Part shown: one piece after another, positions 23,940-33,005 of the stretch
Position numbering within the stretch: the first letter of the stretch is position 1
How the letters are laid out: the number at the start of each line of letters is the position of its first letter
From: Ipomoea triloba
Taxonomy: Eukaryota > Streptophyta > Magnoliopsida > Solanales > Convolvulaceae
DNA: 64,000 bases
Direction of reading: 5' to 3'
Assembly: GCF_003576645.1 (NCBI RefSeq)
Contig: NC_044919.1
Coordinates: 35,406,501 to 35,470,500, forward strand
Position numbers and translations under genes: made by a program
Notes under the pieces: model-generated
Database searches by the model: none
The model's input: only the letters and a program-made list of their open reading frames with translations
What the model was told of the DNA's origin: nothing

Positions 23940-25387
23940 TTATGATTTATGGTTTGGAAATTGGAAATATAGTTTAGCTTGCTGGTTTAGCATGCAATTC
24001 CAATTCCATATATGATAGATCATTGTTAGAATAGTATAATGCCTTTTTATTCCCATGTTGGCAGTCTGAAGTCTGAACGAGTACATTTTTCTTGAAAATG
24101 TTTTTAGTGTGAAGGAGACTATTTTAGAGGTTGACTTTAAGTCTCTTTATATATATATATATATAATAGAATTCAGTTCCAGTGCAGTTGTGCAATAGTT
24201 TTAGGTGCATAATTTTCTTCTTAAGGTGCGTAATGCTCCTTCATAAGATGAGTGATTTGTATGTTTATGGCGCGTGAGTGTTGAAACTTAAGGTGAGTGA
24301 ATCTAAAGCTTAAGGTGCGTGGTGCATGATATGTATGCTTAAGGAGCGTGAGTTTTTAAAACTTAAGGTGCGTCATTTTAAAATCTTAGGTGCGTGGTTT
24401 GTGTTTTTAAAGTGCTTTATTTGTGTGCTTAAGGTGTGTGATTTGTGTACTTAAGAGTGCCCCATTGTCCTCTTTCTTTGTGTTGTTTTGAGAATTGTGC
24501 CGTAAAAGTTGTTAGTTTAGCAGCCCCACATGTTTTAAATTTTGTTGGTTTTTTTTGCAAAAGAAGAAGGAAGAAGAAAAAAAAGGAAAAAAATAAAAGC
24601 TGAAATCTTTATATAAAAAAAGGTATTTTCTCCCTTTCTCTCTCCAATGGGACCCACAAAAAACATGTTATTGCGGAGAACAAACCACTATAAACCATGC
24701 TCCACATTAACAAAAAATTATATTTAAATTTTTAATCTGACAAAAATCACAAGTGTAGTTGCTCTTAGACCATTCGCACCATGAGCTACACCATAAACTT
24801 AAAATTTTTTAAGTTTATTTATCTAAACTTCACATATTATAACCCTAAAACAAAGTTATAATTATTTGACATATATGATATATTAAAACTTTCTTGAGAT
24901 TTAAAAGGTGAAAATTATTCTCACGTTTTGTGCCATCTTAACTTAGGAAAGTTTGGGTCGATGAGAATCTAATCCATGAGATCAAAAAAATAAATCTCGC
25001 CTGCATAGACAACGCAATTGGTCACAAGGATGGAAAAAAAAAATCATACTTTTTTGAATACTAATTTAAATAAAATGATATTATTTTGAACCGTCACTGT
25101 GGACTCGTTGTCCCGGTCCACTTTATAATGTGCGCGTACTGTCACTGCCAACCTCATCCTGAGGGCAAGGATTAGGCAACTGAATAGTCAAAACAACTTA
25201 TTGCTGATGGATTCAAAGTAATTGACTTTTGCAATGTGAAAATATTTATTAGAAATGCAAAATAACAAAACAAAAAAAAGTCTCTATTATGTATCTCTTC
25301 ATTTCAATCTCTCGTCCTACTATAAAATTTGCAATAATATCTCCAATTCCTTTCCAATCATCATCTAGTCGTCGCTGCAAACTTTAC
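23940..25387. other. Upstream of receptor copy 1; unit 1-specific insert
   Basis: 23940-24052 matches the promoter region of copy 2. From about 24053 to 25040 the sequence has no counterpart in unit 2 and includes a degenerate repeat (24200-24460). 25041-25387 matches the far upstream part of unit 2. No gene seen. Confidence 0.6.
24200..24460 (+). repeat. Degenerate 'cttaaggtgcgtg' minisatellite
   Basis: About ten imperfect copies of a core CTTAAGGTGCGTG separated by variable 8-20 bp T/G-rich spacers. It occurs only in duplication unit 1. No protein-coding periodicity. Confidence 0.6.
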
Positions 25388-25461
25388 ATTTGCCAAATGC
25401 TTCAGATGTTGTTATCTCTGCAACAACAAAGGATGCATTGGCTGCTCTAAATAGCTCCTAA
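25388..25461 (+). pseudogene. Orphan fragment of the CHLD last exon
   Basis: The last 74 bases of the CHLD coding sequence including its stop, with the 3' flank, repeated at the start of duplication unit 2. Differences from the functional exon are few; one changes the final KSS codons to NSS. It has no upstream exons and no acceptor, so it cannot be expressed as CHLD. Confidence 0.9.
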
Positions 25462-25981
25462 ACCTTAAAACTACTTTTTTCTCTGGACTAGGCCGACCGG
25501 TAATGAACAAGTGATGAGACTATTGAATCTCTAATCCAATTTCCTCAACATTGCACCATAGTCTTGACAACAATGCATTGAAAACTATTGAGTGAACTAA
25601 TGTTTAATCTATTGAAACATAATATAGTTTCGTCCCACGGTTCACCAAAAACACATCTAAAGATTTATAGTAACGAATTAAAATCTTAGGATCTTTATTC
25701 TTATATGACTAAATATTAAAAAGCTTCTCAGGTATAAAATAAGACAAAAAGAAATTTGATAAATTTAATAATTTGTCTTCACAAATTTTAAGCATCATAA
25801 CATTCGAATATGAAATATGTTTTTTCTAGAAAATTGCAAACTTACAAATTACATTTTCAATCACTTCAAGTGGATCCTTACATGCCCAACCCAAATTACA
25901 ACACGTTGGTCATCAAATTATATAATGAGTCGCAGGTGAATTCCAATCAAATGTTTATTAAATTGGAACTCAATAAGTTCA

Positions 25982-28900
25982 CTATAATGATCTTGAAAGA
26001 GACTTCAACTTATCATCTATAAACTGAAAATAAGTATACCTCCAAGATTTCACAACAAACAAAGGTCCCAAGATGCCACACCATCCCACAACAAATCCTA
26101 TAGCCATGCTAATATAAAGCCACTTAGCCTCAGAATCATCTCCTCTGTCTTCTTCTTCTTCTTCTACATTATCATTGCTACATTCAATGAGAGGATGCCC
26201 ACAGAGATTGTTACCAACATAGCAAGATGGATTGAAGCTTTGAAGCTGAGTACCAGTAGGAATCTTTCCAGACAGATTGTTATACGACAAATTCAAGTAA
26301 CTCAGAAAGTTTAGATTTGAAAGACTGTAGGGGATTTCTCCAGAAAGATGATTTCTTGATAAATCAAGGGATTCTAATTGTTTCATATCTCCTATTTTCT
26401 CGGGAATCTTTCCCGTCAACTTATTTCCCGATAAGTTCAAGGATCTTAATTCCACTAAAGTGGTCAGTTCCACGGGTATTTCCCCCAAAAAATTGTTGTC
26501 GGAAAGATCAAAACTTGCAAACAACACCAATATTGTGGTAAAATATTGGTACTCTTGCCCTTTTGTTGTCACTGTAGCACTTTCTCCATCAAATATTACT
26601 GTTCCCCTATCTATGCCTGCAATGTCAATATCATTCTGCTCAACCATTGAAGTGAAATTGTTAAGGCACTTAGGGATTATACCAGTGAAGCTGTTATTAG
26701 CAAGGTCCAATATTTGAAGAAATGTAAGATGACAGAAATCTGGAGGCAATTCACCATAGAACCTATTTGAACGAAGCCTTAGAGCTACCAAACTAGAAAG
26801 TGAACTCCCAAGCCAGCTTGCAATATTCCCTTCTAACTCATTTTCACCCAAGTCAAGTTTCATTAAACTGGTGCAATTTTGTAAAGATGAAGGTACATTG
26901 CCAAAAAGTTTGTTACCGTTCAAGTCCAAAGATGACAATATATTTAGGAGCCCAATAGATTCGGGGATTCTTCCACTTAAACTATTCTCTGCCAAGTCTA
27001 ATACTTCCAATACCGGCCAATTACCCAAACAATCGGGAATTTGTCCTGATAAAGCATTTCTTCTAAGGTGAAGCTTATTAAGCTTGATCGATTCATTTTG
27101 AGGATGACAAAAGAAACGAACGACGTTCCCTGAGAAGAAATTGTTTGACAAGTCCAAGTTAGTTAGGGCAAATGTGTTTTGAGGCAATTGACCATAGAAT
27201 TGGTTGTGAGACAAATTGAGGACAGAAAGTTGAGAGGATAAGTTCCAAAGCCAAGTTGGAACTTCATCTTTGATTCCAGCATTAGATATATCCACCTCAG
27301 AAATAATCTCTTTTAGTGACTTCAACCAAACTGGGAATTGAGGACCCAAGTGCCAACTTCCCAACCCAAGCTTGCTAAGTTTTAAGGGAGGCAACCAATT
27401 TGGACTCACTTTCAATGTTAATCTATTCCCAGATGCATAGAAACACCATAATTCTTTGAGATTAACAAAGTGATTTTCTGTCACAACACCTTCTAATCTA
27501 TTATTAGAAATATCCAGAAAATCGAGCATCGGAAACATGTTCCCCAGACCTTGAGGGAGAGTTCCATTTATCTTATTACCACTCAGGTCCAAAGTACCAA
27601 GTGATGGGAATTTTAATGTTGAAGAACCATCAAACGTTAATGGACCAGAAAACTGATTATTGTACAGAAGCAAATCCACTAAACCATCAAAAACACATTC
27701 TTCAGACATACTTTGGAACAACTCAGAAATTAATCCAGAAAACTTGTTTGCTGACAGAGAAAGCGAGACTAGCTTGCAGAGTTTCCCCATCTGTTTTGGT
27801 ACTTCTCCACTAAGCATTTTGTTATTTGAGACACTGAAGAAAGCCAAAGAAGTCAAGCTGGAAATGGAATTTGAAATGGTTCCCTGAAACCGGTTATAAC
27901 CAAGATCAAGATAACTCAGCTCAGTGGATTCATAAATCCAACTGGGTATACTAGACCTGAAATCATTTTCACTAAGATCAAGATATCTCAGCCTTTTCAT
28001 TTTCCCCACACTAACATCAACTGGCCCTGAAAACCGGTTACCTTGAACATCAAGAGTTTGTAATTCATTACACCTAAATATCCACTGTGGCAAGCTAGAA
28101 TTGAACATGTTAAGAGTAGTGCGGAATATTTTGAGCTTAGGCAAGTTCCCCAGACTGGGCAATGAACCGCCGAGATCATTCAATGAGATGTCAAGTGTTT
28201 CAAGAGATGAAAAGTTCCAAGGGCCAGTCTCGGGGAGGGGACCAAGAAAATTACTGTCACTCAGGTCAAGAGAAACAAGGCTGTGGAGATTGAAAATCCA
28301 TTTAGGAACTAAAGAAGTGAAGCTATTTTGAGAAAGATGGAGGAACAAAAGGGAGGAATAGTTGTTGTGATGATGAAGTGAAGAAGATATGGTAGAAAGA
28401 CTACAACCAGAGAAAAGAAGGTGATGTAAAGACGGAAGTTTAGAAGTCACCTCTACCCAGTTGAGAGCTTTGCTTAGATTCACAGAGCTCAAGTCCAGTT
28501 GTTGGAGATTGGAAAGACTTGATAACCATTCAAGGCTATCAACTTTGAGACCAGGCCCGCGAATAGTCAACGTGTGTAAAGCTGTGAGATTACCAAGCTG
28601 ATGGGGAATGATTCCTTGGAATCCAGCTTCGGATAGATCGAGGTATTCCAGGTTTAGTAGAGATCCTAGGAAGCCCGGGATGGGAATTCCTTCAAAATCA
28701 TTTCCACTAAGGTTGAGGTGGCTTAGTTTTTTCAGTTCCAGCAAACAGGGGCTTAGTTCACCCCCAAAAGCTGAACTGCCATTCCCTGGAATGGGATTGG
28801 AGAGGTGGAGAGCAGTGACATGGCCAGTTACATTGTTGCACAAAACTCCAGCCCATTTAGTGCAACAATCATAGTCTCCATTATCAACCCAAGACCAAAG

Positions 28901-29083
28901 GAGATTGGATGGATCCTTTAAACCCTTCTTGAAGCACAGCAAGGCCTGCTTTTCATCTTTTCTGCAAATCGGATTTGGGTTTCCGAGACAAAACCCAAAC
29001 TCATTATTTATCATAAAAACAAGGATGAAGAAGAAGGAAGAAAGAGTAATAGGCAGCAGACAGGGATTCATGATAGAAGCCAT
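25982..29083 (-). CDS. LRR receptor-like protein, EIX2-type (copy 2)
   Basis: Single exon, 1033 aa. Features: hydrophobic N-terminal signal peptide (~1-33); cap NPICRKDEKQALLCF with paired cysteines DCCTKWAGV; about 29 LRRs of the extracellular plant type (LxxLxLSxNxLSGxIP); a non-LRR island near residues 790-840 (around TVTTKGQEYQY); further LRRs; a cysteine cap (SCYVGNNLCGHPL); an acidic stretch (EEEEEDRGDDSEAK); a transmembrane helix with small-residue spacing (GFVVGWCGILGPL); and a ~25-aa cytoplasmic tail with YTYF, a possible YxxPhi endocytosis signal. There is no kinase domain. Proteins of this class sit in the plasma membrane and signal through SOBIR1/BAK1-type kinases; EIX2 of tomato detects fungal xylanase. 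The ligand here is unknown. It is convergent to the CHLD fragment and tandem with broken copy 1. Confidence 0.92.
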   Translation of the reverse strand: MASIMNPCLLPITLSSFFFILVFMINNEFGFCLGNPNPICRKDEKQALLCFKKGLKDPSNLLWSWVDNGDYDCCTKWAGVLCNNVTGHVTALHLSNPIPGNGSSAFGGELSPCLLELKKLSHLNLSGNDFEGIPIPGFLGSLLNLEYLDLSEAGFQGIIPHQLGNLTALHTLTIRGPGLKVDSLEWLSSLSNLQQLDLSSVNLSKALNWVEVTSKLPSLHHLLFSGCSLSTISSSLHHHNNYSSLLFLHLSQNSFTSLVPKWIFNLHSLVSLDLSDSNFLGPLPETGPWNFSSLETLDISLNDLGGSLPSLGNLPKLKIFRTTLNMFNSSLPQWIFRCNELQTLDVQGNRFSGPVDVSVGKMKRLRYLDLSENDFRSSIPSWIYESTELSYLDLGYNRFQGTISNSISSLTSLAFFSVSNNKMLSGEVPKQMGKLCKLVSLSLSANKFSGLISELFQSMSEECVFDGLVDLLLYNNQFSGPLTFDGSSTLKFPSLGTLDLSGNKINGTLPQGLGNMFPMLDFLDISNNRLEGVVTENHFVNLKELWCFYASGNRLTLKVSPNWLPPLKLSKLGLGSWHLGPQFPVWLKSLKEIISEVDISNAGIKDEVPTWLWNLSSQLSVLNLSHNQFYGQLPQNTFALTNLDLSNNFFSGNVVRFFCHPQNESIKLNKLHLRRNALSGQIPDCLGNWPVLEVLDLAENSLSGRIPESIGLLNILSSLDLNGNKLFGNVPSSLQNCTSLMKLDLGENELEGNIASWLGSSLSSLVALRLRSNRFYGELPPDFCHLTFLQILDLANNSFTGIIPKCLNNFTSMVEQNDIDIAGIDRGTVIFDGESATVTTKGQEYQYFTTILVLFASFDLSDNNFLGEIPVELTTLVELRSLNLSGNKLTGKIPEKIGDMKQLESLDLSRNHLSGEIPYSLSNLNFLSYLNLSYNNLSGKIPTGTQLQSFNPSCYVGNNLCGHPLIECSNDNVEEEEEDRGDDSEAKWLYISMAIGFVVGWCGILGPLFVVKSWRYTYFQFIDDKLKSLSRSL

Positions 29084-29230
29084 TTATGATTTATGGTTTG
29101 GAAATTGGAAATATAGTTTAGCTTGCTGGTTTAGCATGCAATTCCAATTCCATATATGATAGATCATTGTTAGAATAATGCCTTTTTATTCCCGTGACAA
29201 AAATCATACTAATTTAAATAAAATGATATC

Positions 29231-29499
29231 GGCTCTGTTTGGTAAATGGCCGTTGGCTGTTTGGGTTATAAGGTATGATTTGTTGATAACATTAGCTGAT
29301 TGTAGAAAGTTGTTTGATAAATTAACTGTTAGTTGTTTGATATAATTTCTTTTCTCAAAAAGCTAATTGAAAAGACTGCTTTGAGTAGCCTTTTGAATTT
29401 TAGCATTTTGGAGTTACAACAAGCTTATTAACCAAACAACTAATAGTGGTCAAATAAGTCAAAATTGGCTGATAGGCTAATTATTTACCAAACAGTGCC
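29231..29499. mobile_element. MITE with GGC(T/A)CTGTTTGGTAAAT ends
   Basis: 269-bp element with terminal inverted repeats GGCTCTGTTTGGTAAAT at the left and GGCACTGTTTGGTAAAT read inward from the right. It is absent at the equivalent point of duplication unit 1 (~25080), where the sequence reads straight through ATGATATTATTTTG. Comparison gives a short target duplication, GATAT or ATAT depending on which C/G is assigned to the ends, so the superfamily is uncertain. Confidence 0.75.
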
Positions 29500-30299
29500 G
29501 ATATTATTTTGAACTGTCACTGTGGACTCGGTCCACGTTATAATTTGCGCGTACTGTCACTGCCAACCTCTAGCTAGGAGTTATGACTCCTCAGTTACCT
29601 CATCCTGAGGGCAATGATTAGGCAGCTGAAAAGTCAAAACAACTTATTGCAGATGGATTCAAAGTAATTGACTTTTGCAATGTGAAAATATTTATTAGAA
29701 ATGCAAAATAACAAAAAAAAAATAGTCTCTATTATGTATGTCTTCATTTCAATCTCTGGTCCTACAATGTTGAAACTGTTATAAAATTTGCAATAATATC
29801 TCCAATTCCTTTCCAATCATCATCATAGTCCTCGCTGCAAACTTTACATTTGCAAGGTAACATGAAAAATAAAATTATGTTTTAAACTTTTCTGTTTTTT
29901 GGTGCCACTGTTGCACAACATGGTACATAAGCATGTTTTGTTTTTGGTAATTCATTGGAAGTTACAAAAATTGAATTTTCAGGACAAGTTATATACAACG
30001 GTTAGAGTCTACACTTGTCAAATCTTGACAAATTGGTAATTCAAATTTGTTTCTTTTCAATGGACGAATTCGAAATCAAGCTATAAATATGAAGATTGCT
30101 CAAGAGGAAAGCATGAGATCGATACATAAGAGACCTATCAAGCATACTTTCAATAATTTTCTAAGTTCTTCACTTTATGTTGTTTGTAAAGTGAAATGGA
30201 GACATATCTGGTTTGCTTTGCTTATCTGGTCCATCATTGTCTTTTTCTGAGCATTGTTGTACATAATGGAAATAATCTTGCTGTCGTTTGGTGTGCATT

Positions 30300-30500
30300 C
30301 TTTAATAGAACATAGAGTCATTCGTGTGGTCCCTAAACCCTAATAATAAAGTAGAAAAATGGTCAAGTTGTTGAATGAAATATTGAGTCAAGACTTGTGG
30401 TCCGTAAACCCTAATAATAAAGTAGAAAATTGCTTGCATTGTTCGATGGAATGCTGAGTCAGAGTTGTGGTCCCTAAACCCTAACAATAAAGTAGAAAAG
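30300..30500 (+). repeat. Three ~70-bp repeats containing telo-box motifs
   Basis: Three imperfect units, each containing 'gtggtcc(c/g)taaaccctaa', then '(t/c)aataaagtagaaaa'. AAACCCTAA is the plant telomere repeat and also a known promoter element (telo-box). Here it may be simple repeat drift. Confidence 0.75.
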
Positions 30501-30851
30501 TGATTACATTCTTTAATCGATTTGGAAAATTTGGTAGGGCTATGTCGCTATGCTTACACGCTAGAAGCTTAGACGAAGGAAAATAAAAGAATACAATGAA
30601 ACAATGCCATGTAATCAACCATGTCAGCGCACAACCGGAAAGAAGGGGTGGAAACCGGCTAGCAGGTGCTAGCAGGTGAATTCAGATGAATTGTCAAATA
30701 GCCTGATAGCACTATCGTGTTACATGATGAAGACACTTTTTGGTAATTAGATAAAACAATGTTATGTATGTTGTATATGTGGAAAAATAATTCATAAGAC
30801 AAGAACACACATTATATTATTCCGATCCATGGAGAATATAATCCTAGCTAA

Positions 30852-31505
30852 TTAATAACTCCATAATCGAAAGTCTGAACTTCTAGGAAAAAGCAAATTA
30901 GATTCATCTACAGATAACGGAACAACGTTTTCGTGTTGTTCTTCATGGGACGACGACGACGAAAAACCTGGTTTTATTGCCATCTCCTTAGCCTTCTTCT
31001 CCGTTTCATTCCTCAACCCTTCCAAAGCATTCCTAAACTCCGTCAATTCCGTCAATCCCATTCCGTCAATATCTTTAGCCCACCAAAGCATCCCACCCCT
31101 TTCCGTCCCTTCCGTCCCTGTTTGGGAAACCATGTTTAATTGGCTCCCCGACGAATTAATGATTTTTTCTCTGACCACCTTTTGTCGGCGGTTTTCCTCA
31201 GTCGCCCTCTGAACTTTTCCCACCCTTTCGTCGCAGTATTCCCGGCGGTCTCCGGCTGCGCCACAGTTTTCGTAGCGCTGGATGACTGCCTCGATGCTCG
31301 GGTACCCGAAGCCGAAGACCCGACCCGCCGGAGACCGCACGAGGACGGCGACTTCCGCCCCGCACAGCATCGATAGCTCGCTGGCTTTCTTGAAAATTCC
31401 GGCCCGGCGTTTCGAGAATGTGACTAATCGGCTACTCTTCTGTTCTATTCTCTTAATCTCTATCTTCCTTTTCCCTTTACTTGCCTTGTTTCTCTGGGAC
31501 TCCAT
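30852..31505 (-). CDS. Type I (M-alpha) MADS-box transcription factor, AGL62-like
   Basis: Intronless, 217 aa. The MADS domain occupies about residues 10-68: KRKIEIKRIEQKSSRLVTFS, then KRRAGIFKKASELSMLCGAE, then an SPAGRVFGFGYPS strand. The 'IxxKSSRxVTFSKRRAG' and 'SPAGKVFxFG' patterns are those of type I M-alpha proteins (AGL62/AGL61 group). There is no K domain, as expected for type I. The C-terminal part is charged and serine-rich. Family members act as dimers in the female gametophyte and endosperm. A TATA-like stretch on the minus strand at 31590-31599 lies about 85 bases upstream of the ATG. Confidence 0.92.
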   Translation of the reverse strand: MESQRNKASKGKRKIEIKRIEQKSSRLVTFSKRRAGIFKKASELSMLCGAEVAVLVRSPAGRVFGFGYPSIEAVIQRYENCGAAGDRREYCDERVGKVQRATEENRRQKVVREKIINSSGSQLNMVSQTGTEGTERGGMLWWAKDIDGMGLTELTEFRNALEGLRNETEKKAKEMAIKPGFSSSSSHEEQHENVVPLSVDESNLLFPRSSDFRLWSY

Positions 31506-31589
31506 AGCAGAAATTCAATCAAGAAATCTTAAACTTATCGATTAGCTTTGTGTGGGAGGGGACAATGGTGAAGCTAAGGGGTGTTATAT

Positions 31590-31599
31590 TATATATATA
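31590..31599 (-). promoter_or_regulatory. TATA-like element of the MADS gene
   Basis: Minus-strand TATATATAA-type stretch about 85 bp before the start codon, a plausible core promoter spacing. Judged by motif and position only. Confidence 0.4.
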
Positions 31600-31869
31600 G
31601 TTGCAAATCACATCCTTATCGGGATTAGAGACAAGAAAAGAAAAAAAGTGTCAATTTGTTTGAATAATACTAGGTTTTGGTAAATTTCCTAAACTTTCGT
31701 TTACTCCTATGATTGACTAGACTACCTGCCAAAAATTAAAGAATCTCTCAAATAGGTTCTCAAGGCAAAGACGGAATTAATTAAGGCAGTAAAAAGTGTA
31801 CGTCTTAATTAGGGTTCGAATGAATGATGGTTAATAAGGAAATCAATAGCCTTAGCTTTAGGAGGTCAG

Positions 31870-32313
31870 CGGTCGTTATGTCATGGACTTGAGTCTTGCA
31901 AGGTGGATTCAGGTCCATGTTCACAATTTTAGAACTCTATGTTCATAATTGTAGAACTTTATGTTCACAAATTTTGAACTCTATATAAATAAATTTTTAA
32001 ATTTTGTATTCACAATTACAAAATTCTATGTTCATAATTTCAGAACTCTATACTCATAATTTCATAATTCTATGTTCACAATTTCAGAACTCTATATTCA
32101 CAATTTCATAATTATATATTTAATAATATAACACAATTTTTGAATTTATATAACCGAATTGTGAATATAGAGTTCAAAAATTGTGAATATTGAGTAATGT
32201 AAATTTGTATATTGAGATCTAAAATTGTGAATATAATGTCCTAAAATTGTGAACATAGAGTTTTAAAATTGTGGATATGGGCTTGGGTCCTCGGGTCCAT
32301 AGCATAATTTGCC
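31870..32313. mobile_element. Foldback MITE, Mutator-like ends
   Basis: 444 bp flanked by a direct repeat GGAGGTCA (31862-31869 and 32314-32321; a ninth base differs, A versus C). The arms are inverted: the left arm reads TTATGTCATGGACTTGAG and the right arm, read inward, TTATGCTATGGACCCGAG. The interior is a ~27-bp repeat of 'ttcacaattt-agaactctat' type, in forward orientation on the left and reverse on the right, so the whole element can fold back. No ORF. Confidence 0.75.
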
Positions 32314-32727
32314 GGAGGTCAAATGATGGGCTTAAGCATCAAACTTATTTGCATTTTTTTTTTTGGGTTACACCATGATGTATCCTAATCAGGCCCTAAC
32401 TGTAGAAAATACTTTAAGCTCATACCATACTTAGACTAATAAGTGGGCCTACCCAATTAAGGGACAAAGTACTGGTCAGATTGATTTTCTATACAAGAAG
32501 GGGTTTGAATGTAGTCTCAACGTCTCTTAAAGGATAAGAGTGTACGACCACTCACGCCAACTAAGCTCATCATTATTTATTTGCATTTATTTACTACTTT
32601 AAGGTTAAGAATTTGTGAACTCTTTATAAAGTAAAATAAGAAAAAGTAGTTGTATATAGTGGCGGATCCAGAAAAGTTTTTCAGTGGGGGCGAATTCAAA
32701 CATAAAAGATGTAGTTTAAAAAATAAT

Positions 32728-33005
32728 TACTTAAAAGGAATATAGTCATAAATATTGTTGGATGTACACGAAAAATAAAACACAATAAAACTTTATAAAA
32801 ATATTAATAACAATATATGAAACATAATTAATTTGATAAAATAATTCAAATAAAAAACACATTATAAATTGAATCACTTAAAAAGAATATAGTCATAAAT
32901 ATTGTTGGATATAGACAAAAAAATAAAACACACTGAATTACATATCTCATTATAACAATATATTAATTTGATAAAATAATTCAAATAAAAAATACATTAT
33001 AAATT
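32728..33005 (+). repeat. 147-bp direct duplication
   Basis: ACTTAAAA(G/A)GAATATAG recurs at about 32729 and 32876. Both copies continue through 'aaatattgttggat' and end with 'aattcaaataaaaaa-acattataaatt'. The block begins near a 'gtggcggatccag' motif at ~32661. Confidence 0.7.

Larger units (their letters stand above)
20295..25387. repeat. Segmental duplication unit 1 (CHLD tail + receptor pseudogene)
   Basis: Begins inside the last CHLD exon at the 6-mer ATTTGC (20295-20300) and runs to just before the same 6-mer at 25388. It holds the CHLD stop and 3' flank, the broken receptor gene, about 1 kb of sequence absent from unit 2 (~24053-25040), and a conserved tail ending 'ctgcaaactttac'. 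Length is 5,093 bp. Confidence 0.85.
25388..29847. repeat. Segmental duplication unit 2 (CHLD fragment + intact receptor)
   Basis: Runs from the junction 6-mer ATTTGC (25388-25393) to the base before the third ATTTGC (29848-29853). Length is 4,460 bp. It lacks the ~1-kb unit 1 insert but carries an extra MITE at 29231-29499. Confidence 0.85.
29084..30851. other. Intergenic: receptor copy 2 promoter to MADS gene 3' side
   Basis: 29084-29200 is the receptor upstream region shared with copy 1. A MITE lies at 29231-29499, the conserved unit end reaches 29847, and a telo-box tandem repeat lies at 30300-30500. The remainder is AT-rich with no supported gene. Confidence 0.6.
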
